Shown one piece after another: positions 26,173-35,032 of a stretch of DNA of 64,000 nucleotides. The notes beneath the pieces are model-generated. The model was given only the letters and a program-made list of their open reading frames with translations. It made no database searches and had not been told where the DNA came from. How positions within the stretch are numbered: the first letter of the stretch is position 1; each line of letters opens with the position of its first letter. Source of the stretch: Roseibium sp. (GTDB lineage: Bacteria > Pseudomonadota > Alphaproteobacteria > Rhizobiales > Stappiaceae); NCBI GenBank assembly GCA_017643215.1, contig JAEPNV010000001.1, positions 62,001-126,000 on the forward strand, written 5' to 3'. The translations under genes were made by a program, and so were the position numbers.

Positions 26173-27198
26173 TCAACGTGCACGGTCGGCGAGAATTGCG
26201 TCGTAAATGGACCGGTGGCGCTGAGCAATCTTGGGCCAGGCGTAGCGCTCCGCCGCGGCTTGAACGTTTTTTCGGAGGCTATCCATCTGGTCGGGACGGT
26301 TTTCGCTGTTGAGGAGGATGGTGATCGCGTCCTCCGGCGTCTCGGATGAAATCGTCGCGTTTTTCAACCAGTCCGGCGTGGCTTGTCCATGCCGGGTGAT
26401 TGGCAGGCATCCGTTGACGATTGCGGCCGCAAGGCTCCCGCGCCGTTCGTCCGCACCGCCAGGAAACGGCAGGTAGGCGAACTCGTGCCCGGATAGGATA
26501 TCGGCCACCTCGTCGGCGGGCCTGTCCTCGAAAAGCCGAACGCCGAGTTCGCCGCATTGCCGGCGAATGAAATCGGCAAACTGGCCCTGACCGGCCACTG
26601 GCGCGCCGACGATCGACAGCCGGCCTGGGTCGCCGCCGACCGCCTTGATCTGCCGGGCAAGGTCAAACATGTCCTCAATGCCTTTGCCGGGCCAGAACAA
26701 TCCGAAAAATGCGACCGATCCCTCTTGCCGTGTCCTGGAATGGCCGACCGGAATGTTGCTGCCGATCGGCACGACATGATCGTCACCAGCCCGCCTTGGA
26801 AAGCTCTTCGCGAACGCGGCGCGTTCGGCTTCGCGCGAAAAAAGGCGCGCGCGGGCCCTGTAAGCGAAAGACCAGAACCATGGACGGCGGTAGGACCTGT
26901 AGATCTCGTATTCATGCAAGGTGACGACAAGCGGAGCATTTAAGCCGAGAAACGGCGTCAGCGCGGGCACCAGTGACCGGCCGTATCCAACGCTCGGATA
27001 CTGGACATGAATTACATCGGCGCCGCTGTATTTGAGGAGCTCGCGGTAGTGTGCACTGCGTCTGAAGGACCAGCCTCTCAGTTCGATCCGCTCGACATCG
27101 ACCCCCGCGTCCTGCAGCGCGTGTTGCAGTTTGGCGGAATAGTCGCCGACACCGCACCGTTCGGGCGGCCACGAGCCACAAACAAGCGCTATCTTCAT
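26173..27198 (-). CDS. GT4-family glycosyltransferase
   Basis: The 341-aa protein is a GT-B enzyme: KIALVCGSWPPERCGVGDY at the N terminus (the xPPxxGGV-like acceptor loop), LVVTLHEYEIYR, then FFGLFWPGKGIEDMFDLARQ in the nucleotide-binding half. The EX7E segment is weak: DERRGSLAAAIVNGCLPI stands in its place. It probably adds one sugar of the exopolysaccharide repeat. It ends 15 bases from the convergent deacetylase and is preceded on the same strand by the GH5 gene with a 39-base gap. Confidence 0.87.
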   Translation of the reverse strand: MKIALVCGSWPPERCGVGDYSAKLQHALQDAGVDVERIELRGWSFRRSAHYRELLKYSGADVIHVQYPSVGYGRSLVPALTPFLGLNAPLVVTLHEYEIYRSYRRPWFWSFAYRARARLFSREAERAAFAKSFPRRAGDDHVVPIGSNIPVGHSRTRQEGSVAFFGLFWPGKGIEDMFDLARQIKAVGGDPGRLSIVGAPVAGQGQFADFIRRQCGELGVRLFEDRPADEVADILSGHEFAYLPFPGGADERRGSLAAAIVNGCLPITRHGQATPDWLKNATISSETPEDAITILLNSENRPDQMDSLRKNVQAAAERYAWPKIAQRHRSIYDAILADRAR

Positions 27199-27237
27199 CG
27201 GGGAACGATGCCCTTTCGGTTCATGGGTCAGGTCGCC

Positions 27238-28314
27238 TCAATCGACACGGACGGGCGTATGCAATGTGGCGCAATTGGCCCCGGACGGATCTTTTGGATT
27301 GAAGAACGGTTCAAGGGCGGTCATCTGTGGCCGGTCGATGCCCTCGCTCGGCTGCAGGGAAAGCGGATAGTCGCCCCACCATTCGCCGCCGGCCCAGGCG
27401 GCCCAGCCGGCCCAGACATCGCTTTGGCTGTCGACATAACCAGCCATTTCCGCAAGCCCGTCCATGCAATCCGGGCTTTTGGTGCCGCCGAATTCACCGA
27501 GAAATCCGGTAAAGCCGTGTTGCCGGAGCCAGCCGGTCACCCCTTCCAGTGCCAGGATGGCATCATCGACCCGTGGGCAGGTCCGGTTCGTGCCGGAGAA
27601 GTTCTTGTCCATGTACTGATGGACATCGAAGATGAACCGGTTGAGCGGGTCCTGGACGTTCGTCATCACCTCCGCGTTGGAGCCGCCCTCCTGATTGTCG
27701 AACCAATGGGAGGCGCCGGTCCAGATCGTGCCGGGAACCATGATCAGATTGTCCGCGCCCACGGTCCGGATCGCGGCGATCGCCGCGTTGGTGGCGTCTA
27801 GCCAGGTCGCAGCGGTGACGCTTTCCGGCTCGTTCATCAGCAGGTAAATGACATCGCCGCGGCCGGAAAACGCGGACGCGAGCCGGCGCCAGAAATCCGC
27901 GAAGGCTTCGGCGGTGACGTTGCCGGTTCCGATCTTGTCGGGGCCGTATTCGGCATAATTGTGCGGATCCAGAATGACTGTCAGGCCCCGGCTGGTTGCG
28001 CGCGCGACGGTTTTTTGAAGGTGCGCGAATTCGGCTTGGTTGAGCGGCCCGAACAAGGCGGGCTGAAGGCGTTCCCAGCGGAACGGCAGCCGGATAGCGT
28101 TGGCGCCGCGCGCCGCGAAGTAGTCCATGGTCTCCGTAGATGGGAAGATATGGGTGCGGCCGTATTCACCCGGCAATTTGCCGAATTCACCGCCGGCGAG
28201 GTTGACGCCGCGCAAACACGCGGACGCGGCCGCGCCGGAGGTCGGGGCAGTCAAAAGCGCGCCGGCCAAAAGGAGGAGCACGGCCGATCTGAGAATTGTC
28301 TGTCTTGGTCCCAA
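27238..28314 (-). CDS. Secreted glycoside hydrolase family 5
   Basis: The 358-aa protein has an N-terminal signal peptide (LLLLAGALLTAP, cleavage near GAAAS) and the GH5 TIM barrel: RGVNLAGGEFG, AIRLPFRWERL, LDPHNYAEYG, acid/base Glu in LLMNEPES and nucleophile Glu in FLGEFGG. Family members cleave beta-1,4-glucans or mannans; EPS loci often carry one that trims or releases the polymer in the periplasm. The only available start is TTG 28314, which gives a normal signal peptide. It implies a repeat unit with a beta-linked glucose or mannose backbone, but the substrate is inferred. Confidence 0.9.
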   Translation of the reverse strand: MGPRQTILRSAVLLLLAGALLTAPTSGAAASACLRGVNLAGGEFGKLPGEYGRTHIFPSTETMDYFAARGANAIRLPFRWERLQPALFGPLNQAEFAHLQKTVARATSRGLTVILDPHNYAEYGPDKIGTGNVTAEAFADFWRRLASAFSGRGDVIYLLMNEPESVTAATWLDATNAAIAAIRTVGADNLIMVPGTIWTGASHWFDNQEGGSNAEVMTNVQDPLNRFIFDVHQYMDKNFSGTNRTCPRVDDAILALEGVTGWLRQHGFTGFLGEFGGTKSPDCMDGLAEMAGYVDSQSDVWAGWAAWAGGEWWGDYPLSLQPSEGIDRPQMTALEPFFNPKDPSGANCATLHTPVRVD

Positions 28315-28544
28315 TTGCCACTCCGCTTCAATTCCGCAGCGGCGCCGACCCTACACCGCCGGAGCAAAGGTTCCGTTAAATCACCAGAAGACAGACCTCA
28401 GTGCCTTCGAAACGCGCCTGGTCATCTTTCGTTTACCAAATCGAAGCTTCCCGCAGATCGCGCTGCGGACGGAAACCGGCTGTTCAAGCCTGCCGGCTAA
28501 AATCCCGGACTAGAATTCACGCCCTGCCTGCCGGATTGGAGCGC
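28315..28544. promoter_or_regulatory. Divergent promoter region between GH5 and GT4 genes
   Basis: This 230-base spacer separates two divergent genes and must hold promoters for both. No coding sequence or strong repeat is seen. GGAG at 28537-28540 is the ribosome site of the plus-strand GT4 gene. Confidence 0.45.
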
Positions 28545-29714
28545 ATGAACAGCTTTGAAAAGGACGTTGTTGCCGCCGCGGACCCGCAAGGCTTCCAGAA
28601 TGTCCGTGTCGTCCATGTCGTGCGGCAATATGTTCCGATGGTCGGCGGGCTGGAAGATGTCGTCCGAAATCTTGCCGCGCAACAACTCGGACGCTTCGAG
28701 AGTGTCAAAATCGTCACGCTGGATCGTCTGTTCACCGATCTTGAAGTCCGTCTTCCCGAACGGGACGTGATTGACGGCATCGACGTGGTGCGGATTCCGT
28801 TTTCCGGCAGCACCCGTTACCCGCTGGCGCCGTCCGTCTTTCGCCACATCGCCGATGCGGATATTGTTCACGTTCACGCGGTGGATTTCTTTTTCGACGC
28901 CCTCGGACTGGCGCGGCCGTTCCATCGAAAAAAGCTCGTCGCGACGACCCATGGCGGCTTTTTTCACACGACCCGTCACGCGTGGCTGAAGAAAGCCTGG
29001 TTTCAGACGATGACACGCCTGACGGCAAACCGCTATGACGCGCTTGCCTGCTGCGGCGAAAACGATCACGCCATGTTTCAGCGCGTGGTACCGGCAAAGG
29101 TCCGGCTGATCGAAAACGGCGTGGACCTGGAAAAATTCGCCGACGCGGCCGCGCGGATACCGTCCAAACGGCTCGTCACCATCGGCCGGTTCTCGGCAAA
29201 CAAGCACCTGGACCGGGTGTTTGACGCGCTCCGTCTGCTGGCGGGTGAGGATCCGGCCTGGCGCCTGGATGTGATTGGCAGCCCGTCGGACTGGTCCGCC
29301 GAGGATGTCGACGAGGCGATCCGCGAGCGCGGGCTTTCGTCTAAAGTCACTGTTCATACTGGGCTGAGTGATCGTCAATTGAGATCGGTGCTCGGATCCG
29401 CAAGCCTGTTTGTCAGTGCCTCGGCCTATGAGGGGTTTGGTCTTGCCATGATCGAGGCCTTGAGCGCAGGGCTTGTTCCGGTCGTTCAGCCAAATGCGGC
29501 CTTCACATCCCTGGCAGGGCGCCATTCCATGGTCCGGCTTGCCGATTTCGGCGATCCGGGCGCGGCGGCCGGCGCGATCCATGCGGCATTTGCCGATCTC
29601 TCCTCCAGAAAAACGCTTCGGGCGGAGGCCATGTCCTCTGCGCGCCAGCACAGCTGGCATGCGACCATCAAACATTATGACGCCCTCTACAAAGACGTTC
29701 TGTCCAACTGCTAA
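28545..29714 (+). CDS. GT4-family glycosyltransferase
   Basis: The 389-aa protein is a GT-B enzyme with VVHVVRQYVPMVGGLEDVV near the N terminus (GGxE acceptor loop), LVTIGRFSANKHLDRVFDAL opening the donor domain, and the EX7E motif in SAYEGFGLAMIEALSAGLVPV. It should add a sugar to the repeat unit. ATG 28545 is preceded by GGAG at a good distance; the open frame extends upstream but without support. Its TAA overlaps the stop of the convergent polymerase gene by four bases. Confidence 0.92.
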   Translation: MNSFEKDVVAAADPQGFQNVRVVHVVRQYVPMVGGLEDVVRNLAAQQLGRFESVKIVTLDRLFTDLEVRLPERDVIDGIDVVRIPFSGSTRYPLAPSVFRHIADADIVHVHAVDFFFDALGLARPFHRKKLVATTHGGFFHTTRHAWLKKAWFQTMTRLTANRYDALACCGENDHAMFQRVVPAKVRLIENGVDLEKFADAAARIPSKRLVTIGRFSANKHLDRVFDALRLLAGEDPAWRLDVIGSPSDWSAEDVDEAIRERGLSSKVTVHTGLSDRQLRSVLGSASLFVSASAYEGFGLAMIEALSAGLVPVVQPNAAFTSLAGRHSMVRLADFGDPGAAAGAIHAAFADLSSRKTLRAEAMSSARQHSWHATIKHYDALYKDVLSNC

Positions 29715-31039
29715 GGGCTTGTGGTTCCGGGCCAGGCAAAATCCCGCCGCAACCTTGCGACCGGGCCGGACAGCGCCAAGTCCCGTTCGTCCGCTTTCGG
29801 GGCCTCCGCCGCCGGTTTGGGCGCCCATGCATCCGCAGCGCCGGCCGCCAACCAGAACAGCGCTGCGAGTTTGATGGAATAGAAGGAGTTGGAGACGGTC
29901 ATCAAGAGGCAGATATAGGTAACGGCAAGCGCCTTGAACCGGAAGGCCTCGTCCCGGCCTTGCGGCGCGAACACAAACAAGAACCACAGGCTGGCCATCC
30001 CAATGAGACCGATTTGGCTGAGCGTGTAGGCATAGCCGTTGTCGTCGAGGAACGGCAGGTCTGCCGCGATCCCGAAGGTGCTTTCTGGCGTGAGTCTGAC
30101 CATGAGCAGCGCGGCATGCAGCACACGGCCGGGCAAATCGTCTTCCCAGGTCGTTTCGCGCGTCCAGCCGCCGTAAAGCGCAAGCGACACCATGATCGCG
30201 AACGGCAACAATGCCCAGATCAGTTTCGGAACGGCGCGATAAAACGGCGCGACGGCCGCAAAGGCGAGACACACAATCATCCCGAACCGCGCGTCGCCCA
30301 AAATGATCACCGTGACGGCCAGTGCAAACAGGCCGTAGCGGAACCGCATATCGGTTCGAAACAGTGCCCACAAAAACAGGAAGGCGCCGAAATTGCCCAT
30401 GGTGACTGGCTCAAGAAAGACGGAAGACGCGCGGATGTCGCCGAGGAACGCCAGGAAATACCGTCCGCCGACCCGGGTGCTGCTGATAAAGAGCGTTGAC
30501 CCGGCGACGAAGTTGTCATCAGCGGACAGGGATCCGCGGGCGACATAATATTGAAAGATGTTCACGAGCCCGGTGAAGACATCAAGCAGCAAGAACTCAA
30601 AAAGGCCAACTGAAACAACAATCACCGCGCAGATGATGATCAACCGGTCGGCATCTTCGATGGACCGCATGCCCCGGCCGATAAAATAGAACGCGATCGG
30701 GATAATAATGTCGCGGATCGCCTTTTGATCGAATTCAGGCCGTAAGGCGAGGATCAGCGTCATGTAGCCGAAAAACAGCGCCAGGACCGTGTAAAGCGAG
30801 GCCTTGCGGTTTGCGGCGAGCGCAAGACCGGCCGACAGCAGCACCAACTCCGACAGGATCACATGGGTTTCGGAAATCCGGGCGACGTTGGTGTTGATGA
30901 AAGCGAGGGCGAAATTGAAGGTCAGGCAGCCGATCACCACGGCGTAGGCCCACATCAGCCATCGCCGGTAGGCGGCATCGGCCTGCCTCACGTCCGGCTG
31001 CGCAAGTGTGAAATCGCTAGGCGGCGTCCAGGACGACAT
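29711..31039 (-). CDS. Wzy-like polysaccharide polymerase (O-antigen ligase family)
   Basis: The 442-aa protein has about 10-12 transmembrane helices and a large periplasmic loop (about residues 180-215, RVGGRYFLAFLGDIRASSVFLEP), as in Wzy/O-antigen ligase proteins. It would polymerise flipped repeat units at the periplasmic face. Sequence conservation in this group is low, so the call rests on topology and on its position: its start overlaps the end of the Wzz/GumC-like gene by 23 bases. The C-terminal 30 residues are hydrophilic and cytoplasmic. Confidence 0.82.
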   Translation of the reverse strand: MSSWTPPSDFTLAQPDVRQADAAYRRWLMWAYAVVIGCLTFNFALAFINTNVARISETHVILSELVLLSAGLALAANRKASLYTVLALFFGYMTLILALRPEFDQKAIRDIIIPIAFYFIGRGMRSIEDADRLIIICAVIVVSVGLFEFLLLDVFTGLVNIFQYYVARGSLSADDNFVAGSTLFISSTRVGGRYFLAFLGDIRASSVFLEPVTMGNFGAFLFLWALFRTDMRFRYGLFALAVTVIILGDARFGMIVCLAFAAVAPFYRAVPKLIWALLPFAIMVSLALYGGWTRETTWEDDLPGRVLHAALLMVRLTPESTFGIAADLPFLDDNGYAYTLSQIGLIGMASLWFLFVFAPQGRDEAFRFKALAVTYICLLMTVSNSFYSIKLAALFWLAAGAADAWAPKPAAEAPKADERDLALSGPVARLRRDFAWPGTTSP

Positions 31040-33071
31040 TTCCGATCACCCGGTCTTGCCACGGCTGAAGATAGGCCAGCGTCCGGTTCAAGTCGCCGAT
31101 GCGTGTTTTACCGACCGCGCTGATGAGGAGAATGCCGTCACAGTGCTTGAGCAGAACCGGAAGCACGGGGCTATGATCCGCTGTGCCGCCGTCGACCAGA
31201 AGAAAATCCTGGTTGGACGACAAAAGTGCGCCGCCACCGGCATTGTCCGCATGCGTGTCCAATTGCTCGAAGCTGACATACTGCGCCAGGCTGTTTGTCG
31301 GTCGCGGTGTCGCCGCGGCCGCGCGCTCCGCATGGTCGGTTAGGATGCCAATGCCAGGGGCGGTTTTTGGGGCGCGTTTGTCCGGCAGACCGAGCGGTAT
31401 TGTGGCCGGATTGGTGTCGTTGGTTCGGGCGAACAAGACGTTTTCACCAAGGTCATGCAGATGCGCGGCGATTTGCCGGGAGAGGCCGGTCGTGTCGAAT
31501 GTTGGTCCGGTCGACAGCACGAGAATATTCGCCCGGGGCTGGTCGCCATAGGCCTGTTGCAGCGCGAACGCGATCCGTGTCAGCGCAAAGGAGGCGCGGG
31601 CTTCCAATGATTGACCACGCCTGGAAAGACGATTTGCCAGGCTGCCCATCACGGGGGATTGGAGCGCGGGTGCGGCCGGAAGCAGCGAGATGATTGGCAC
31701 GCCGGTGCGCCGGACCAGATCACGTTCGGATGTGATCTGGCCGCCGAAGATCGCCGAGGCGACGGCCAATCCGGCCGGAACCGCGAGGCCGAAAATCCCG
31801 GCGGCAAGGATCACAACAAGGTTGCTCGGGCCCGTCGGCTTGGCCGGGACCGCGGCCTGCGACAGGACCCTTGACCCGTTCGTGTCGAATTCGGGTTGGT
31901 CTTCAAGTTCGCGAGCCCGCTTCAAGAAGGCTTCATAGACCGCCCGGCTGGCTTCGGCCTCACTTTGAAGCTGGCGCAGTTCGACAAGAGCCTTGCCTTG
32001 TGCTGAGTTTTCCGACTGGAGCGCGCGGGATTGGGCGTTCAATGCGCTCAATGTGGTTTCGGCTTGGTCGTATTGGCTCTTCAAGGTGCGTTTGATGCGC
32101 TGCAATTCGCTGCCGATTTGCCGCTCCGTGTTGGCCAATTGCGATCTGACTTCGAGCAGCGTCGGGTGGCTTGCGCCAAGCGTCGTGGCCGCTTCCGCTT
32201 CCTGCCGGGCGATCCGCGCATGTTGCACCCTGAGGGAATTCAGCACGGATGTCTGTGCGGTCTGCGGAATACCGCCGGCCTCGACATCTGCCGGGGTCAG
32301 GGGCGCGACCAGATCGTAGGTGGCTTTGGCCCGTTCCAGATCGACCTGGGCCTGGGTGATCTGGGAATTCAGGGATTCAAGCTGCTGATCCACCACAAGA
32401 CCAGCATCGCCGGTGCTGATCAGGCCCTCTCTGGCCTTGTAAGATTCGACCGCTGCTTCCGCCGCTTCCACCCGGGTGCGAAGGGCCGAGGCCTGCTTGC
32501 TCAACGACGTGCTGACGCGGGACAAGGCGTCGCTGCGGTCCTGAGAACTCTGGGTAATGTAGGAGTTTGCGGTTTCATTGGCGATCGCCGCCGCCATCTC
32601 AGCGTTTGGATGGGTGGCGGTGATCTCAAAAACGAAAGACTGATCCAGACGTTCCGCGTCCACCCGCTCCCGCAGGGCGCCGATCGTGGCGGCCCGTTTT
32701 TCGGTCGCGGATTTATGGCCTGATGGCGCTGATCCAAGCAGCCGCGCCAGCAGCCTCGGACGGTGGAGCTCGGGATCATTGTCGAGGTCGAGCTTGTCTG
32801 CGACATCGTTCAAGACCGCGGCAGACAAAAGGATATAGGCCTGGCTGTCGAGGTCCGGGGCCTGAATGCTCTGTGTCGGCACGCCTGAAAGCGGCCGGGT
32901 CGCGAGGATCTGAAGGCCTTCAGCCTCAACCAGCAATTCGGTGCTTGCCTCATAGGCCGGCGTTTTGAGGGCAACAAAGACCAGCGCGAGGGGAATGGCG
33001 ACCAGTGGACCGAGCACCAGCCAGGCCAGCTTTCGCCGCAACAGTCCCGGAATGTCCGCTATGTCGATCAT
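31017..33071 (-). CDS. Wzz/GumC-type chain-length regulator with degenerate BY-kinase domain
   Basis: The 684-aa protein begins with a Wzz domain and first membrane helix (about 17-34), a long periplasmic coiled-coil region (about 170-400, with many Gln/Ala/Glu heptads), a second helix (about 425-450, preceded by AKPTGPSNL, the proline-rich Wzz motif) and a C-terminal cytoplasmic domain related to BY-kinases. In that domain the Walker A position reads GPTFDTTG (522-529) with no lysine, and there is no tyrosine cluster at the C terminus, so it is unlikely to phosphorylate itself. It would control chain length and export of the polymer. Confidence 0.9.
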   Translation of the reverse strand: MIDIADIPGLLRRKLAWLVLGPLVAIPLALVFVALKTPAYEASTELLVEAEGLQILATRPLSGVPTQSIQAPDLDSQAYILLSAAVLNDVADKLDLDNDPELHRPRLLARLLGSAPSGHKSATEKRAATIGALRERVDAERLDQSFVFEITATHPNAEMAAAIANETANSYITQSSQDRSDALSRVSTSLSKQASALRTRVEAAEAAVESYKAREGLISTGDAGLVVDQQLESLNSQITQAQVDLERAKATYDLVAPLTPADVEAGGIPQTAQTSVLNSLRVQHARIARQEAEAATTLGASHPTLLEVRSQLANTERQIGSELQRIKRTLKSQYDQAETTLSALNAQSRALQSENSAQGKALVELRQLQSEAEASRAVYEAFLKRARELEDQPEFDTNGSRVLSQAAVPAKPTGPSNLVVILAAGIFGLAVPAGLAVASAIFGGQITSERDLVRRTGVPIISLLPAAPALQSPVMGSLANRLSRRGQSLEARASFALTRIAFALQQAYGDQPRANILVLSTGPTFDTTGLSRQIAAHLHDLGENVLFARTNDTNPATIPLGLPDKRAPKTAPGIGILTDHAERAAAATPRPTNSLAQYVSFEQLDTHADNAGGGALLSSNQDFLLVDGGTADHSPVLPVLLKHCDGILLISAVGKTRIGDLNRTLAYLQPWQDRVIGNVVLDAA

Positions 33072-33488
33072 TCAATACCGATTTCCGGCCTTTGGCGAAC
33101 CGCCGGCTTTTTAGGTCGTACGCGTTTGATGGCTGTTCAAGCTGCCCGGATGGACCGCCTTGAACGCCGAAAGGGCATGTCATTCCGAACAATGAAGAAA
33201 CATGATTAATAGAGTGCAAATGCCTCCCGCGGCGCTGATCTGAGCCGCAAAGTCGTTCAGGCGGCGAATGACTGTCCAAGACGACCAGGGTAAATGGCCT
33301 ATGCCAAAATCTGGTAAGTAAAGCGTAAATCCATTATATAAAAAGCCAATCAAATATTTCTCTCCGATTAACCACGCAAAGTGTTTTCGTTTTTCGTTAA
33401 GGGAATTTATTCCCCAAATCGCTATATTTTTAATGACTGCGCACAGTGTGCGTTTAAAAACACCAATAAACGTCGGGTAGGCGGGCTC
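33072..33488. promoter_or_regulatory. 417-base AT-rich divergent regulatory region of the exopolysaccharide locus
   Basis: The stretch lies between the minus-strand Wzz/GumC gene and the plus-strand WecG/TagA gene. Bases 33300-33475 are distinctly AT-rich. A hairpin CGCAC-AGT-GTGCG lies at 33440-33452. No coding sequence is supported, although a frame is open from a GTG at 33381. Both promoters and likely regulator sites are expected here, but I could not assign -35/-10 pairs. Confidence 0.5.
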
Positions 33489-34265
33489 GTGCTGCAACAG
33501 AGCTTGAAAATTGGTCTTCCTAGGGGAGCCGGTCATGTTCAGATCGGCCCGCTGACGATCCTGCGGCTTCGCCAAAGCGCGGCGATTGATTTGATACGCT
33601 CCGCAGTGCTCCTGCGGCAGCCGGCCGACATTGCGATTTGCAACGCTCACACCATGCTGATGGCGTTCGATCGGCCGGCTTATGCCGAGGTGTTGCAGTC
33701 GATGACGGTGTTGAATGACGGCATCGGCGCGAACATCGCCGCCCGGGCTTTGACCGGATCCGGATTTCCGGACAATTTGAACGGAACCGATCTTGTGCCG
33801 GCGCTTTTGGCCGATATCGGCATCCCCTTGCGGATTTACCTGTTGGGCGCTGAGGAGGCGCAACTTCAGGGCGCAAAGTCGGCAATTGAGACGGCATATC
33901 CGATGCATACCGTCGTCGGCACCCAGAATGGTTTTTTTGATCAGGACGAGACCGCATCCGTGTGTGAGCAGATCAGTGCCGCGCGGCCGGATCTTCTCCT
34001 CGTGGCGATGGGCAACCCCCGGCAGGAACTGTTCATCCATGAGAACCGGGGGCGCATCAGCGCCACGGTGACGATGGGTGTCGGCGCGCTGTTTGATTTC
34101 ATGTCCGGCCGTGTGGTTCGGGCGCCGAAAATGGTGCAGAACATGGGGCTTGAGTGGTTGTTCCGGTTTATCCAGGAACCGCGCCGGCTGTTCCGCCGGT
34201 ACATCATCGGCATTCCGCGGTTCTTCGCGATCATTTACCGGCTCAAGCGCGGCGCCGACATTTAA
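33489..34265 (+). CDS. WecG/TagA/CpsF-family glycosyltransferase (GT26)
   Basis: The protein of about 258 aa has the family motifs ICNAHTMLMAFDRP, VLNDGIGANIAAR, YLLGAEEAQLQ and LLVAMGNPRQELF, and it ends with LEWLFRFIQEPRRLFRRY, the typical C-terminal membrane-binding tail. Members transfer the second sugar (ManNAcA, ManNAc or glucose-type residues) to undecaprenyl-diphospho-sugar. No ATG lies in frame; GTG 33489 matches the family N terminus, while GTG 33381 would add 36 residues encoded by AT-rich sequence. No initiating phosphoglycosyl transferase is in the window. It overlaps the convergent cobK stop. Confidence 0.88.
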   Translation: MLQQSLKIGLPRGAGHVQIGPLTILRLRQSAAIDLIRSAVLLRQPADIAICNAHTMLMAFDRPAYAEVLQSMTVLNDGIGANIAARALTGSGFPDNLNGTDLVPALLADIGIPLRIYLLGAEEAQLQGAKSAIETAYPMHTVVGTQNGFFDQDETASVCEQISAARPDLLLVAMGNPRQELFIHENRGRISATVTMGVGALFDFMSGRVVRAPKMVQNMGLEWLFRFIQEPRRLFRRYIIGIPRFFAIIYRLKRGADI

Positions 34266-35032
34266 CCATCTGCGTCCGATTGCGTTCGCAGAAGCCGCTC
34301 CATTTCGACCGCGGTCTCCGCGGGGTTCGGACAGACGCGGACGGCCGGAAGAGCCGGCCGGTCGATCATGATCACCGGCAATGTGAGCCGCCGCGCCGCT
34401 TCGATCTTGGCATGGGAACGTTCGCCGCCGCTGTTTTTGCATACGATATGGCTGATCTGATTGTCCCGAAGCAGCCTGACCTCCTCGTCCACTGATTGGG
34501 ATGGCCGGGAGAGCACCAGCCGCCAATGGGCCGGCAAGGTAAAACCCGGGTGCTCGATCATCCGGACCAGCGCGGACAGATCGCTTCGGTCGCAAAACAC
34601 CGCCGCCTCTTTACGGCCAATGGCAAGGAACACCCGCGCGCCCGGGGGCAGGGCCGCGTTCGCGGCGGAAACATCCGGCACGGATTGCCATCGGTCACCC
34701 GCGGCCGGCTGCCATGCCGGGCGTTCCATGCGCAGGAGCGGGACCTTGGCCTGTTCCGATGCCTGGGCGGCGTTTCCGCTCATCTGGCGCGCGAACGGAT
34801 GGGTGGCATCGACAAGCAGGCGCACGTGATGGTCTTTGAGAAATGCGGCCAGTCCCGCGCTTCCGCCGAAGCCGCCGATCCGCACCGGAACGTCAAGGTC
34901 TGGCAGATCGGTGACTGCGCCCGCGAAGGACACGACGGTCGCCAGATCCGGAAACTTGGCGCGGACAAGACCGGCCAGGATCCGTGCCTCATGGGTTCCG
35001 CCGAGGATCAGGATATCGATGCGCTCATCCAT
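34262..35032 (-). CDS. cobK: Precorrin-6A / cobalt-precorrin-6A reductase
   Basis: The 256-aa protein shows the CobK/CbiJ pattern: ILILGGTHEARILAG at the N terminus, VDATHPFARQMSGNA, LAIGRKE and CKNSGG. It reduces the macrocycle of (cobalt-)precorrin-6A with NAD(P)H. With cbiD as the overlapping upstream partner (eight bases), it is likely used as the cobalt-containing CbiJ. It is convergent with the WecG/TagA gene. Confidence 0.93.
   Translation of the reverse strand: MDERIDILILGGTHEARILAGLVRAKFPDLATVVSFAGAVTDLPDLDVPVRIGGFGGSAGLAAFLKDHHVRLLVDATHPFARQMSGNAAQASEQAKVPLLRMERPAWQPAAGDRWQSVPDVSAANAALPPGARVFLAIGRKEAAVFCDRSDLSALVRMIEHPGFTLPAHWRLVLSRPSQSVDEEVRLLRDNQISHIVCKNSGGERSHAKIEAARRLTLPVIMIDRPALPAVRVCPNPAETAVEMERLLRTQSDADG

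Noticed and set aside
28497..30371. 624-codon minus-strand frame over a GT4 and the polymerase gene
   Set aside because: It overlaps two supported genes; its sequence is Arg/His-rich and domain-free.
33180..34595. 471-codon minus-strand frame across the WecG/TagA gene
   Set aside because: It overlaps the WecG/TagA and cobK genes, whose family motifs are clear, and it has no recognisable domain itself.
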